A stretch of 64,000 bases of DNA from Pseudoteredinibacter isoporae_A (GCF_040372805.1 NZ_BAABWJ010000012.1:1-64000); one strand, 5' to 3'; counted from the stretch's first letter, positions 34,687-43,684 are shown. Notes: generated from the sequence alone by a model not told the origin. Translations and numbers: made by a program.

Positions 34687-35466
34687 ATGTTGTATTTAAA
34701 GTTATTAAACAACCGTCGATTCGGTTCTGTATTTTCTGTATTGTTGATCATCTTATGCGTTCTCCCCGTGGAAAAAGCAAAGTCGGCCAATCTTGAGGCT
34801 CTGACTGCCGCCGAAGATATTGGCATTCTGAGCCAAAGTATCGTGAAGAACTACTTTTACCTGGGTGAAAATCTGAATGCTTCACGCTCCGGTCAAAAAC
34901 TGAAAGAGCACATCCAGAGTATTGATGGCCACCTGAACCTTCTGAAGGGCTCAAATATTGCGGGTAAAATTGAAGATGATCTCATGTTCATTGAGGTGAT
35001 CTGGGCTGATCTGAAAGACACACTTGCCCAAGAGTACACTCGTGATACCGGTCTTCTGGTTGTGGATATGGGGGAGGTTTTGCTCGAGGGTTCGGAAAAC
35101 ATCGCTAATGTTCTTTATGATAACGACATTAGAGAAAACGGCATGATTGACGTTATTGAACACCAGCGATATCTCATTGAACGAATGGCCAAACTGTACA
35201 TTATTTCCATTGCTGGCTTTAAGGACTTCAACGTTGTGAAGCAGACCAGCAGTACTGTGGAAACCTTTGATCAAGGGCTGGCTAAGATCGAGCGAAATGA
35301 GTACCCGGAAACCGTATCCAAGAAAGTTGAACGTTTGCGTAAACGCTGGGATTCATCAAGAACATTTTATCTCAATGTTCAGGAAGGTGATTTACCTAGA
35401 ACCATCTTCTTTAATACGGAAATGATTGAGCGTTTGCTGGCCGATATTTTCGATCATCACAAGTGA
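34687..35466 (+). CDS. Secreted stand-alone PilJ-type sensor-domain protein (second of pair)
   Basis: A 259-residue paralogue of the preceding protein. A signal peptide (SVFSVLLIILCVLPVEKAKSA) is followed by two helical blocks with the PilJ-like signatures ILSQSIVKNYFYLGENL and QRYLIERMAKLYIISI, the second close to the QRMLSQRIAKLYL pattern of genuine PilJ domains. No membrane or signalling domain follows. The ATG at 34687 begins one base after the previous stop. A strong intrinsic terminator follows at 35497, so the two genes form a bicistronic unit. Partner and ligand unknown. Confidence 0.75.
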   Translation: MLYLKLLNNRRFGSVFSVLLIILCVLPVEKAKSANLEALTAAEDIGILSQSIVKNYFYLGENLNASRSGQKLKEHIQSIDGHLNLLKGSNIAGKIEDDLMFIEVIWADLKDTLAQEYTRDTGLLVVDMGEVLLEGSENIANVLYDNDIRENGMIDVIEHQRYLIERMAKLYIISIAGFKDFNVVKQTSSTVETFDQGLAKIERNEYPETVSKKVERLRKRWDSSRTFYLNVQEGDLPRTIFFNTEMIERLLADIFDHHK

Positions 35467-35496
35467 GGTCTGTCCAGCGCTGATTCAATCTTGCGA

Positions 35497-35533
35497 AGGC
35501 CGCTTAAGCTTTGTTGCTGGGCGGCCTTTTTTC
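35497..35533 (+). terminator. Rho-independent terminator of the PilJ-like operon
   Basis: AGGCCGC (35497-35503) pairs with GCGGCCT (35521-35527), followed by a run of T. It overlaps the end of the convergent LysR gene. Confidence 0.8.
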
Positions 35534-36490
35534 ATTAAAGTCGATCATGGGTTTCCAATGTTCGGCCCAGCTGTGATTCGCACCTTCTTGCATGCGGCTC
35601 AACGCATCATTTAAGAAATCAATAAACACACGGACTTTCGCTGGTAAATAATCCCGCTTAGGGTAGATTGCGAATACGCCGCTCTCGTCCTGGGGAAGGC
35701 GAAAGTGAGGGTAAAGAGAAATCAGTTTGCCGCTGTCCAAGCCCTGCTTTGCCAGAAAATGGGGAAGCTGCGCAAAGCCCAGGCCGTCTTCGCACATATA
35801 GGCCATGGTTTCCCCATCGTCGGTTATATGGCTTCGTTCGAGTTCATACAGCGAATATTCTCCGTGTTCATCGGGCAGAAAAATCGGTTGAAGTTGCTGG
35901 GTTTCCTTAATGCGAAAACCGATCCACGGATGTTGTTGAAAATCTTCAGGACAGCGTGGCACATCGTGGTATTTTAAGTAGTCGGGTGACACACAGGTAA
36001 AAAAGTCCATGGGACTGAGTCGCCTGGCTACCAGGCGGCTGTCTTTGACATAGCCTGTGCGCAAAGCAATGTCGATATTGTTGTCGATAATGTCGACATG
36101 CATATCGTTGATGTCGAGTTCCAGTCGTATAGCGGGGTATTGCTGGCAGAATGATCGAAGCAAAGGGCGAAGATAAAGATGGCCGTAACACACCGCGGAA
36201 TTAATCTTAAGGGTGCCGCTGGGGGAATCGTTCAGCTGTTTTAATTCTTCTTCGCAAGAGGACAATTCACGAGTCATTTTACGAACGGTTTCAGCGTAGT
36301 GCTTTCCCGCTTCGGTGATGCGCAGTTGCCGTGTTGAACGCTGAAAGAGCGTCAGTCCCAGTTGGGCTTCCAAACGATTTATGGCTTTGCTGACGGTTGA
36401 AGGGTCTGTGTTACAGGCTCGAGCGGCCGCAGCAAAACTCCCCTCATCGCATGTGGCCAAAAAGATTTCCAATGATCGCAATTTATCCAT
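35504..36490 (-). CDS. LysR-family transcriptional regulator
   Basis: A LysR regulator of 328 residues when started at the Met at 36490 (MDKLRSLEIFLATCDEG). A frame extension to 36526 would run through the palindrome at 36515-36531, so the shorter form is preferred. The winged helix (SFAAAARACNTDPSTVSKAINRLEAQLG, read in parts) and periplasmic-binding-like effector domain are typical. It is divergent from an MFS transporter gene, and the palindrome between them is the probable binding site, so control of the transporter and downstream genes is likely. Effector unknown. Confidence 0.9.
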   Translation of the reverse strand: MDKLRSLEIFLATCDEGSFAAAARACNTDPSTVSKAINRLEAQLGLTLFQRSTRQLRITEAGKHYAETVRKMTRELSSCEEELKQLNDSPSGTLKINSAVCYGHLYLRPLLRSFCQQYPAIRLELDINDMHVDIIDNNIDIALRTGYVKDSRLVARRLSPMDFFTCVSPDYLKYHDVPRCPEDFQQHPWIGFRIKETQQLQPIFLPDEHGEYSLYELERSHITDDGETMAYMCEDGLGFAQLPHFLAKQGLDSGKLISLYPHFRLPQDESGVFAIYPKRDYLPAKVRVFIDFLNDALSRMQEGANHSWAEHWKPMIDFNEKRPPSNKA

Positions 36491-36514
36491 CGAAGGAGTA
36501 TAGCAAGTCAGTAT

Positions 36515-36531
36515 CGTGAATAACATTCACG
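36515..36531. promoter_or_regulatory. LysR binding-site candidate
   Basis: CGTGAAT-AAC-ATTCACG is a perfect 17-bp inverted repeat, 25 bp upstream of the lysR start and 78 bp upstream of the divergent MFS gene. Confidence 0.72.
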
Positions 36532-36608
36532 ACTCAAAGGGGGTTCGACCGGTTTTTAGAGCGAAAAATCTTCGTAGACTGTGGGCATCTTACTATTGAG
36601 TCCGAATT

Positions 36609-37775
36609 ATGTTGAGCAGATTGTCCCCGCAAAGCCATGTGTCTTATGTCTTGTTTGCCTGGGTGGCCATGGCAGGATTGGCCTATATTAATTTTTTGCC
36701 CGCAGTAGTGAACGCGCTGGCAGGGAGCATCGGCTTCACGGGAAGCGAAGCCGGCCAGATCATTGCGCTCAATGGTTATGGGGCCTTGGCGGGAAGTACG
36801 ATCGCAATATTTGTGGTACGGCGTATTCAATGGCGAGGAGCGCTGCTCGGCTTCCTGCTTGTGCTGGCCGCGCTTGATGTGGCGACGGTCTGGATTATCG
36901 ATATGCATGTAATGCTTGCCTGGCGATTCATCGCCGGGGTTCTGGGTGGCTTGAGTGTCGGCATTGCCTTTTCTGTGCTGGCTCGCTTGAACAAACGAGA
37001 TCGAGCGTTTGGCCTATTGTTGTTCATCCAGTTTGGGCTTGGCTCCCTGGTCATCTATCTATTACCGGGTTTGGAGCGCCAGTTTGGTGGCTACGCGGCG
37101 TTTTATGTGATGGCGAGCATCTCACTTCTGAGTCTGTTCGTTTTGGCGTTTCTTCCCAATGTGCAGTCCGATCCAGTACCTGCGCACCTTGATCAATCCG
37201 TATCGAAATCTGTGGGTATAAGTCTGCGAACCTTGTTGGCCATGTTCAGCTACCAATTGGCTGCCAGCGCCATCTGGGCTTATGCCGGACTGATTGGCTC
37301 AGGTGCGGGCCTTTCGAAAGACAGCATCAGTGTGTCTATTGCGTTAACCGGTCTTCTCGGATTGCTTGGGGCAATGCTGCCTATCGTCGGCGGTAATGAT
37401 CCTGGCCGGTTTAAGTATTTGCGCGGTGGCATCGCGATTTCAATGTTGTCCGCGATGCTCTTAAATTACGCTGATACAACCTTGTTCTATGTGGCGTCTT
37501 TAGCGTTGTTGTTTCTGTCTTGGCCCGCGGTTCAGTCTTATCTGCTTGCCCAGGTGGCCGAGATGGACAGCAGTGGCCAGCTGTCTACGGTGGCGGCACT
37601 CATCTCCTATGGTGGGTTGGCGTCGGGCCCTCTGCTTGCCTCGCAATTGATGAATCCGGAAGATTTTTCCGTGCTGCTGTTCAGTTGTGCTGCCCTTTTT
37701 CTATTGAGTGGGTTTCTGACGATTGCGAGGTTCGGAAAACCAGAGCGAGCGATGGTCGAAGGTTCGCCGTCCTAA
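36609..37775 (+). CDS. MFS transporter (YbfB/arabinose-efflux-like)
   Basis: A 388-residue protein with twelve predicted transmembrane helices, a normal size for the major facilitator superfamily. The RRIQWRGALLGFLL loop between helices 2 and 3 and the RFIAGVLGGL segment in helix 4 fit the family. The general type is a proton-coupled sugar or drug exporter. It is divergent from a LysR gene with a palindrome between, and an AhpD-like gene follows 63 bases downstream, so regulation by that LysR and cotranscription with downstream genes are likely. Substrate unknown. Confidence 0.88.
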   Translation: MLSRLSPQSHVSYVLFAWVAMAGLAYINFLPAVVNALAGSIGFTGSEAGQIIALNGYGALAGSTIAIFVVRRIQWRGALLGFLLVLAALDVATVWIIDMHVMLAWRFIAGVLGGLSVGIAFSVLARLNKRDRAFGLLLFIQFGLGSLVIYLLPGLERQFGGYAAFYVMASISLLSLFVLAFLPNVQSDPVPAHLDQSVSKSVGISLRTLLAMFSYQLAASAIWAYAGLIGSGAGLSKDSISVSIALTGLLGLLGAMLPIVGGNDPGRFKYLRGGIAISMLSAMLLNYADTTLFYVASLALLFLSWPAVQSYLLAQVAEMDSSGQLSTVAALISYGGLASGPLLASQLMNPEDFSVLLFSCAALFLLSGFLTIARFGKPERAMVEGSPS

Positions 37776-37838
37776 CGGTCGTTTTCAGGTCGGCATCTAC
37801 ATTACTTTTGCGTCAGGATATGAAAAAAGGTACACGAT

Positions 37839-38372
37839 ATGATTAAACAGCTTTTTAATCGGGCATTGTTAACGATGGCGGATCGATACGATTACGATGT
37901 GACTTATATGCAGGACATACTGCATGCCGACTTCATGGCCTTCCTCAAATACATGGGCTTTCAATGCATGTCCACCCATCGCGGGACCTTGTCTCCCGAA
38001 TGTCTATACGCCGCCAGATTGCGAGCGATCTTAAGGGAAGACTGTGGCCCCTGCGCCCAGCTTATGGTCAACATGGCATTGGAAGAGGGCGTGGACCCAG
38101 ACGTCGTTTGTGCCCTTGTCGATAACTCATTCGGTACGCTTTCAGACGAACCTGCTCTTGTGGCGCGATTTACCGAATTAGTGCTGGATCGTGATCCTGA
38201 AGCCGATACATTACGAGAAGACATTGTGTCCTTGTGGGGCTCGAAAGGGCTGACCGCGATCGCGTTCAGTATCAGCGCCAGTCGAGTGTACCCAGCCCTT
38301 AAATACACTTTGGGCTATGGCAAGGCCTGTTACAACATTGAGATCAACAATGTCTCGCTCAAACCCGGTTGA
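37839..38372 (+). CDS. Carboxymuconolactone decarboxylase/AhpD-like protein
   Basis: A 177-residue alpha-helical protein. The central EDCGPCAQLMVNMALEEGVD matches the CxxC segment of AhpD-type alkylhydroperoxidases in the CMD superfamily, where the two cysteines perform thiol peroxide reduction. The usual downstream His of ExxCxxC-H is not evident; the next residues after CGPC are AQL. It lies in a probable operon after the MFS gene and 95 bases before a small membrane-protein gene. A role in peroxide or thiol stress is likely by family. Confidence 0.78.
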   Translation: MIKQLFNRALLTMADRYDYDVTYMQDILHADFMAFLKYMGFQCMSTHRGTLSPECLYAARLRAILREDCGPCAQLMVNMALEEGVDPDVVCALVDNSFGTLSDEPALVARFTELVLDRDPEADTLREDIVSLWGSKGLTAIAFSISASRVYPALKYTLGYGKACYNIEINNVSLKPG

Positions 38373-38467
38373 TCGTAAGACCCAGTTAATAAGTGGCCCA
38401 ATTAGAACGTGGCCTCAAAAAGTGGGCAGAGAAGGTACATCAGGATAAAGGAGAATAAATCCGTATC

Positions 38468-38869
38468 ATGAACAACAATGTTATTACTGGAATCGCCATT
38501 CTGCTTGGCCTGGGAAGTCTGGCCAATGCCGTTCTTATGATCGCAGCGCCCGAATCCTGGTATTGGGTGGTACCGGGAGTACCCGACAGGGGGCCGTTCA
38601 ATCAGCATTTTGTTAGGGATATCGGGATCATTTACCTGCTCATTGGTGCATCGTTCACTTACGGCGCCGTTTACCCCAAAAATCGATGTGTTCTCTGGCT
38701 TTTTCCTACGGCTTGGCTTGCGGGGCACGGTGTATTTCACATCTGGGAGGTCATAGTCGGCATTTGTGGGCCGGAGTCGTTGCTGGAAGATTTTGCGGGT
38801 GTCACTTTGCCCGCGTTGCTGGCCAGTGGAATATGCTACGCAAGTTATACAAGCGACGGCCGTGAATAG
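38468..38869 (+). CDS. Small four-helix membrane protein of unknown function
   Basis: A 133-residue protein with four hydrophobic helices (about residues 6-27, 52-70, 78-95 and 108-126) and a conserved-looking HFVRDIGIIYLLIG segment. Its 3' end overlaps the GTG start of the following SCO1-like gene by 8 bases, so the two are probably cotranslated. AGGAG lies 14 bases upstream of the ATG. Association with the copper chaperone is inferred from the overlap only. Confidence 0.7.
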   Translation: MNNNVITGIAILLGLGSLANAVLMIAAPESWYWVVPGVPDRGPFNQHFVRDIGIIYLLIGASFTYGAVYPKNRCVLWLFPTAWLAGHGVFHIWEVIVGICGPESLLEDFAGVTLPALLASGICYASYTSDGRE

Positions 38870-39452
38870 ATCTCGGTGGTTCGCTGTCCTGATCGGCCTG
38901 GGTGTTGCTCTGGGGGCGATGTTGATCGTATTGACGGTGGGCCATCAACGCCCCGCGGTAATCGAATGGTTGGACCCACCTCGTCACACTGTGGATTTTG
39001 AGCTGCGATCTGAACATAAGGTATTCACTCAGCGCTCACTTCTCGGGCAATGGACGATTGTCTTATTCGGTTTTCTGCACTGCCCGGATGTCTGCCCAAC
39101 CGCTTTATCGGAAATGGCGGATGTATCACAGCGATTGCAGGCGGCGGGCTTTGGCAAGAACATTAACTATGTCTTTGTATCCGTGGACCCCGGTCGGGAT
39201 TCATTGGAGGACATAAGTCGTTACGCCGAGTACTTCGATCCCTCCATTCTTGGGCTTACTGGCAGTGAAGAGCAACTTTTGCGCTTCAGTAAGCCTCTGG
39301 GGATCCGCTTTAAGGTTACGCCTGATGAAGACAATTACCGTGTTGCCCACTCACTTACCTTCTCTTTGATTGATCCCGAAGGTCGCTTGCGAGGGCGTTT
39401 CCGTCCAGGCTTTAATCCCTCCGATTTTGTGGAAGAGTTCACGCATCGGTAA
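38862..39452 (+). CDS. SCO1/SenC-family copper chaperone/thiol-disulfide protein
   Basis: A 196-residue protein from the GTG at 38862, which overlaps the previous gene by 8 bases. An N-terminal membrane anchor (WFAVLIGLGVALGAMLIVL) is followed by a thioredoxin-fold domain with the copper-binding pair C-PDV-C in FLHCPDVCPTALSEM and the distal His in NYRVAHSLTFSLID. SCO proteins deliver copper to the CuA site of cytochrome oxidase. No oxidase genes are in the window. The frame is open upstream, but that part is antisense-like sequence inside the preceding gene, so it is excluded. Confidence 0.9.
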   Translation: MNRSRWFAVLIGLGVALGAMLIVLTVGHQRPAVIEWLDPPRHTVDFELRSEHKVFTQRSLLGQWTIVLFGFLHCPDVCPTALSEMADVSQRLQAAGFGKNINYVFVSVDPGRDSLEDISRYAEYFDPSILGLTGSEEQLLRFSKPLGIRFKVTPDEDNYRVAHSLTFSLIDPEGRLRGRFRPGFNPSDFVEEFTHR

Positions 39453-39550
39453 CGGTTCCACTGGAAACAGCAGATTGAATAATTATAGGATGAATGCACT
39501 CAGGCACTGAGCTCTTCACGTGTTCTGAAAGAAAAGACAAGGAGAAGACG

Positions 39551-39955
39551 ATGCCAATTACGGGTGAGTGTTTTTGTGGCAGCATCCGCTACCGGATCGA
39601 CGGCCAATTAAGTGATGCACGTTCCTGCCACTGTTCGAGATGTCGCAAGGCATTCAGTGCTCAAGCTTCGGCGTATGCCGTTGTGGAGCCTGGAACATTT
39701 GAGTGGACTCATGGCGAAGATAAGCTGACCGCGTACATTGGTGAAATGGGTTTTGGTTTGTCGTTTTGTTCGCAGTGCGGTTCGACCTTGGCAGGGGTAT
39801 TCAATGGTGACGTCCACGGTGTGACACTGGGGTGTGTGAATGGTGATCCGGGTGTCTTATTGAATCGACATATCTTTGTGGGTTCCAAGGCGCCTTGGGA
39901 GACTATTCCTGAAGGGGTGCCACAGTACGAAGCAGCCCCTCCGGATGATCGCTGA
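39551..39955 (+). CDS. GFA-family (CENP-V/glutathione-dependent formaldehyde-activating) zinc protein
   Basis: A 134-residue protein from the ATG at 39551, which has AGGAGA 6 bases upstream. An earlier in-frame Met at 39494 lacks such a site. The zinc ligands of the family are all visible: GECFCGSIRY, SCHCSRCRK and SFCSQCGSTL. The family includes S-(hydroxymethyl)glutathione synthase-like proteins, though most members have no proven reaction. It follows the SCO1 gene after 98 bases on the same strand. Confidence 0.88.
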   Translation: MPITGECFCGSIRYRIDGQLSDARSCHCSRCRKAFSAQASAYAVVEPGTFEWTHGEDKLTAYIGEMGFGLSFCSQCGSTLAGVFNGDVHGVTLGCVNGDPGVLLNRHIFVGSKAPWETIPEGVPQYEAAPPDDR

Positions 39956-39985
39956 ATCACAAGGCAAAAGAAACAGATCAGTGTG

Positions 39986-41035
39986 TTATTCGGCTATTTC
40001 AACGTCATGGGCTCGATGCTGGTAGGCTAATTTATTCTCGCCGCGTATCTCCCTTGGGGGCTTTGAAAACCAACGCTGACAACTTCGACTTAACGCGGCT
40101 TGGTCGCTGTAGCCGATCAACTCGGCAATTTTTCCAAAGGGCATTTCGGTATTGCATAAGTAGTAAGTCGCCCGTTCTTTTCGAACCTGATCGCGAATGC
40201 TTTCAAAGTTGCAGTTCTCTTGTGCGAGTCGGCGCTGCATTGTTTTGGGGTGCAAACTCAAAGAAGCGGCAATGCTGTCTCGGGTGCAACTCTCTGTTTC
40301 CATGAGTTTCCGTAATTCCCGTTCAACCAAAGCGGAAAGTGACATGGCTTGCCGAGGATAATGCTCACGCAGGTAATCACAAGTGAATTGATGAAGCTTG
40401 GCGTTGCTCAATGGCAGTGGAGTGTCAAATGTCTTTTTGGAAATATACCAAGCGATGCTTTCCGTGTTGAATTCAATTCGCGCGTCGAAATAAGTCCCAT
40501 AAATAGACGTAGGATGCAAAGGCTCATGCGGCACTTCAACTTTCAGTAGTTGAAAATTATCGCTTGCCAATTGTTTCCACACAGACTGACCGACTGCGAT
40601 AGCGTGATCAACCGCTTGGGGCATATCACGATGCGGCACACCGGGAAAATTAACGTTCATCACCGCGCGAATATAACCGGGGTGTTGGTCATCAATATGG
40701 TAATGAATCGCGGAACTCTGAATGTGTGAGAATTGAGCAAAGCACTGCATTGCATCACCGACGGTTTCCGCCGTAAGAAGCGCGATCGAAAGCGGCCCCA
40801 AAGTATCAACGTTTTGAGTGCTGCCCAGATGAAGACCGAAATCTGGCTTTTCCAAATGTATGGCGGTTAATTCCAAAAGCTCGGCTAGCTTGGAATAAGG
40901 AATGGTGTTGTCTTCGTCTTCAAACACTTCGATAGGGATGCTGCATCGATTGAATAAAAACTCAGGATCGCCACCCAATGTCGCTACGACTTCTTGGTAG
41001 CCTTTTAAACTGCCTATTCGTACGGAATGACCCAT
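39986..41035 (-). CDS. AraC-family regulator, OruR type (paralogue of the one at 27 kb)
   Basis: A 349-residue regulator from the ATG at 41035, chosen because the paralogue starts identically (M-x-x-SVRIGxLKGYxEVV). It has the Arabinose_bd sensing domain and AraC helix-turn-helix (LHPKTMQRRLAQENCNF; LIGYSDQAALSRSCQRWFS). Similarity to the protein at 27.1 kb runs along the whole length. Both genes share a GGGGACAYATT element 40 bases upstream of the start. No target is obvious; the neighbouring GFA gene is convergent and the MocR gene is divergent. Confidence 0.9.
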   Translation of the reverse strand: MGHSVRIGSLKGYQEVVATLGGDPEFLFNRCSIPIEVFEDEDNTIPYSKLAELLELTAIHLEKPDFGLHLGSTQNVDTLGPLSIALLTAETVGDAMQCFAQFSHIQSSAIHYHIDDQHPGYIRAVMNVNFPGVPHRDMPQAVDHAIAVGQSVWKQLASDNFQLLKVEVPHEPLHPTSIYGTYFDARIEFNTESIAWYISKKTFDTPLPLSNAKLHQFTCDYLREHYPRQAMSLSALVERELRKLMETESCTRDSIAASLSLHPKTMQRRLAQENCNFESIRDQVRKERATYYLCNTEMPFGKIAELIGYSDQAALSRSCQRWFSKPPREIRGENKLAYQHRAHDVEIAE

Positions 41036-41421
41036 AGTACCTCTGTTCTGGCTGCATGATCCCATGGGTTAAGTAATGTGTCCCCATTGGAAAAAAGTGC
41101 GCAAATTTTCTCTTTGTGAATTGTTATTTGATCTTTGTCAGGAGGACTTAAGTGAAAAAGTTCATCACGTATAAAACAATTTCCAATAAAAATCCTGACG
41201 CAAAAAATTATAAAGATCAGTATTTAGTTTTATTTATTGCGCTCGATCCAAAATTCTATGGTTAAACTTCTTGCCCCGAAAGAACCACATTCTTATTATG
41301 GTTAGTACCAATTTATATGGATGTGGTTGGTTAAGGAGTTGGAGACCGTATTATGGAATGATCAATATTGGACTCTTCAACAAAAGATTTGCCGCTATAA
41401 TTCATAATTGAAAACGATCTT
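41036..41421. other. Intergenic region between divergent AraC and MocR genes
   Basis: A 386-base AT-rich gap. It contains the shared AraC-promoter element (41075-41085, minus strand), a short TGGT-TAGT-ACCA repeat near 41300, and TATAAT at 41396-41401 just before the mocR start, a possible -10 box. No gene is seen. Confidence 0.5.
41075..41085 (-). promoter_or_regulatory. Promoter element shared by two AraC paralogues
   Basis: On the minus strand GGGGACACATT ends 40 bases before the AraC start at 41035, the same distance as GGGGACATATT at the paralogue at 27133. Both genes also have GTACT immediately before the ATG. Confidence 0.5.
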
Positions 41422-42939
41422 ATGCAACGAGCCGATTCCCTACTTGCCGATTTTTTGAAGTTTAATCCCGAGTCTAAACAACCTTTACATAAACAACTTT
41501 GCCAGCAATTACGTCAGTGTATTCTTGAAGGCACGTTGTTACCGGGAAGCGTTCTACCGGCAAGTCGACAATTGTCAAAGGAGACCGGGCTTTCAAGAAA
41601 CACTGTTATTGCAGCGTATGAGCAACTGATTGAAGAAGGTCTTCTGGAATCGAAACACGGATCTGGCACAAAGGTCGCTGAAAACTTGGCTCAGTTTCAG
41701 AACAAATCTCTTGTTGAAAAAGATGGAGTAGATACCAAAGTTTCGGTTGCTTCGAGAATGGATGCGCTTCCGTCTGTTCCATCTTCTGTTGTTCTTTTTG
41801 GTGGGAATGCACTTTTGGCTGGATTTCCTGATCTCAAAGAATTTCCGACAAAGGTTTGGAATCAGGCTTTCTCCCACGCGAGTAACCGTTTGTCTTCCTT
41901 GCTTCCAGAGCTCGATATTTTTGCGGGCCATGTCCCGTTGCGCAAAGAAATAGCACAGTACCTTCGTGTATCGCGTGGAGTCAAAGCCAGTTATGAGCAG
42001 GTTTTCATCACGGCCGGTGCCAGTCAGAGTTTGCAATTGATTACTCGTGCATTGACCAACGTGGGAGATGTCGTGTGGTTGGAAGATCCGGTTTACTCAG
42101 TGGCAAAGATGGCTTTTCAAATCGCCGATTTGGAAATCAGCCCGGTGAATGTCGATGGGCAGGGTGCCAATCCAGAAACGCTTCCGGAAACATCGCCTTC
42201 GTTGATTTATCTGACAACCTCGTATCAGTACCCATTGGGGTACACCATGCCTCCTGAACGTCGAGCCAAGTGGTTGAACGTTGCGGCAGACAACGGGGCT
42301 TGGATTATTGAAGACGATTATGATGGTGAGTTCCGGTATTCGGGGAACCCGATTCCTGCTTTGGCGGGGTTCAAAGACAATCGTCAAACTCTCTATATGG
42401 GAACCTTCAGCAAAACCTTGTCTCCATCGCTCAGGATGAGTTACTTGGTTGTGCCTCCGGATTTGGTCGACAGCCTCAGAAAAATATACCCCATGTTAGG
42501 GAATGAAAGCTCTGTCATCACCCAGGCAGCGCTCGCTGAGTTAATCGGTGGTGGGGTGTTTTTTCGCCATGTGAAAAATATGAGAAATTTGTATGGTGGA
42601 AGGCGAATGGCTCTGGAGGAATCGCTCGCGGGCATTTTGGGTTTAAATACTCGATTCACTGAGAACCAAAACGCGGGCTTGCATATACCGGTTTCTTTAA
42701 GTGTTCCAGATCAGGCGGTCGCGGGGCAGGGGGTAGCTGCAGGCCTGGGCTGCACGCCTATTTCAGGATGCTTCCATTCGGACCACTATCAAAATGGACT
42801 CCTGCTCGGTTTTACGGCCCGCAATTCGGAAACCAATCGGCGGGCGATCGAAGTGTTAGCCAGGGTTCTTGAAAAAGATAAAGCAACCATCGGTAATATG
42901 GCCGTAAGTGCCCCCCATACGCGCCGCGTTGATGTTTAG
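41422..42939 (+). CDS. MocR/GntR-family regulator with aminotransferase domain (PdxR-like)
   Basis: A 505-residue fusion of an N-terminal GntR winged helix (~residues 15-85; LPASRQLSKETGLSRNTVIAAYEQL) and a fold-type I aminotransferase-like domain (~110-485). The PLP lysine is expected in MGTFSKTLSPSLRMSYLV, and IIEDDYDGEF provides the Asp that contacts the cofactor. MocR proteins sense PLP or an amino compound through the aminotransferase part and control vitamin B6, GABA or related genes. No pdx gene is in the window, so its target is unknown. There is no clear Shine-Dalgarno, only an AT-rich leader. Confidence 0.9.
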   Translation: MQRADSLLADFLKFNPESKQPLHKQLCQQLRQCILEGTLLPGSVLPASRQLSKETGLSRNTVIAAYEQLIEEGLLESKHGSGTKVAENLAQFQNKSLVEKDGVDTKVSVASRMDALPSVPSSVVLFGGNALLAGFPDLKEFPTKVWNQAFSHASNRLSSLLPELDIFAGHVPLRKEIAQYLRVSRGVKASYEQVFITAGASQSLQLITRALTNVGDVVWLEDPVYSVAKMAFQIADLEISPVNVDGQGANPETLPETSPSLIYLTTSYQYPLGYTMPPERRAKWLNVAADNGAWIIEDDYDGEFRYSGNPIPALAGFKDNRQTLYMGTFSKTLSPSLRMSYLVVPPDLVDSLRKIYPMLGNESSVITQAALAELIGGGVFFRHVKNMRNLYGGRRMALEESLAGILGLNTRFTENQNAGLHIPVSLSVPDQAVAGQGVAAGLGCTPISGCFHSDHYQNGLLLGFTARNSETNRRAIEVLARVLEKDKATIGNMAVSAPHTRRVDV

Positions 42940-43028
42940 TCGCGTAGGCTGTTGCTGAAGAACGAAGGAGAAGGTCGAACCGCTCTTTTGTTCTGTCAGG
43001 TGGATAGGCACTGACGGCGTCATTTTAC

Positions 43029-43304
43029 TTACTGCAGTTTCGCAGTACAGGCTTGGGCAATTTTCATTGCGTTTTCCTGGATCTGCTTGGTGTTTCCAGA
43101 GGTTTGCGCCTTGAGGACGGCCTCATAGTCCGTTTTTTCAGCGCTGCATACACAAATCTTCTTGGCTTGCTCTTTCATATTTGCTGGCATATTGGCCGAT
43201 TGAAGATCGCAGGCCTTTAACGCGGCTTCCTTGAGTTGTTTGGCATCCATTGCGTGGCTGATTCCGGAAAAAGCCAGCAGCGCTAAGATCAATATATTCT
43301 TCAT
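43029..43304 (-). CDS. Small secreted cysteine-containing protein
   Basis: A 91-residue protein from the Met at 43304, giving a clean signal peptide (MKNILILALLAFSGISHA). The mature ~73 residues are helical and carry four cysteines, two of them in KKICVCSAEK. I do not recognise a family. A perfect 17-bp palindrome 43 bases upstream is identical, in reverse orientation, to one in front of the lipoprotein gene at 44.7 kb, so both genes are probably controlled by the TetR regulator encoded between them. Confidence 0.72.
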   Translation of the reverse strand: MKNILILALLAFSGISHAMDAKQLKEAALKACDLQSANMPANMKEQAKKICVCSAEKTDYEAVLKAQTSGNTKQIQENAMKIAQACTAKLQ

Positions 43305-43684
43305 ACAAAACCCCAAAAGTTAAATTGAACGTAAAGTCATTGTTTGACATACCAATGGTATGTTTTTACCTGTTGGTATGTCAACGGACTTCACGATTAA
43401 AAGTAGAGCTCTGGGGTGAACGGCGTACTTTTCGTTATAGGCGGTATCAGGGGCGGTACAGTGAGCACGACATTTGCGGCAGCTGCCTTGAGGAGAACTT
43501 GCACCTATAAACTCGAAGTTGAACGGTAGAGTGATTGAGAGAGTGATTGAGAGGATGAATAGTGTCGAGGCAAGTCAGTGGAAATGGTGAGAGAGTAGGG
43601 TGTTCTCAGAGTTGAAGACCCAGGAGCGCGAGACGATCAGCAGAGGTGTTATGGAAGGGGATGGGTACGCTTGCCTTGAATGGC
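43305..43684. other. Intergenic region with TetR operator
   Basis: A 380-base gap between the secreted-protein gene and the end of tetR. It holds the operator at 43347-43363, a second half site TGGTATGTCA near 43375, and a short tandem repeat of AGAGTGATTGAG at 43529-43552. No gene is seen. Confidence 0.6.
43347..43363. promoter_or_regulatory. TetR operator candidate, site 1
   Basis: ACATACCAATGGTATGT, 8-bp perfect arms around one central base. It lies 43 bp upstream of the small secreted-protein gene. Site 2 at 44557 has the same sequence on the other strand. Confidence 0.82.

Noticed and set aside
43529..43552. Two tandem copies of AGAGTGATTGAG
   Set aside because: Only two copies in an intergenic region; too short to call a satellite or a binding array.
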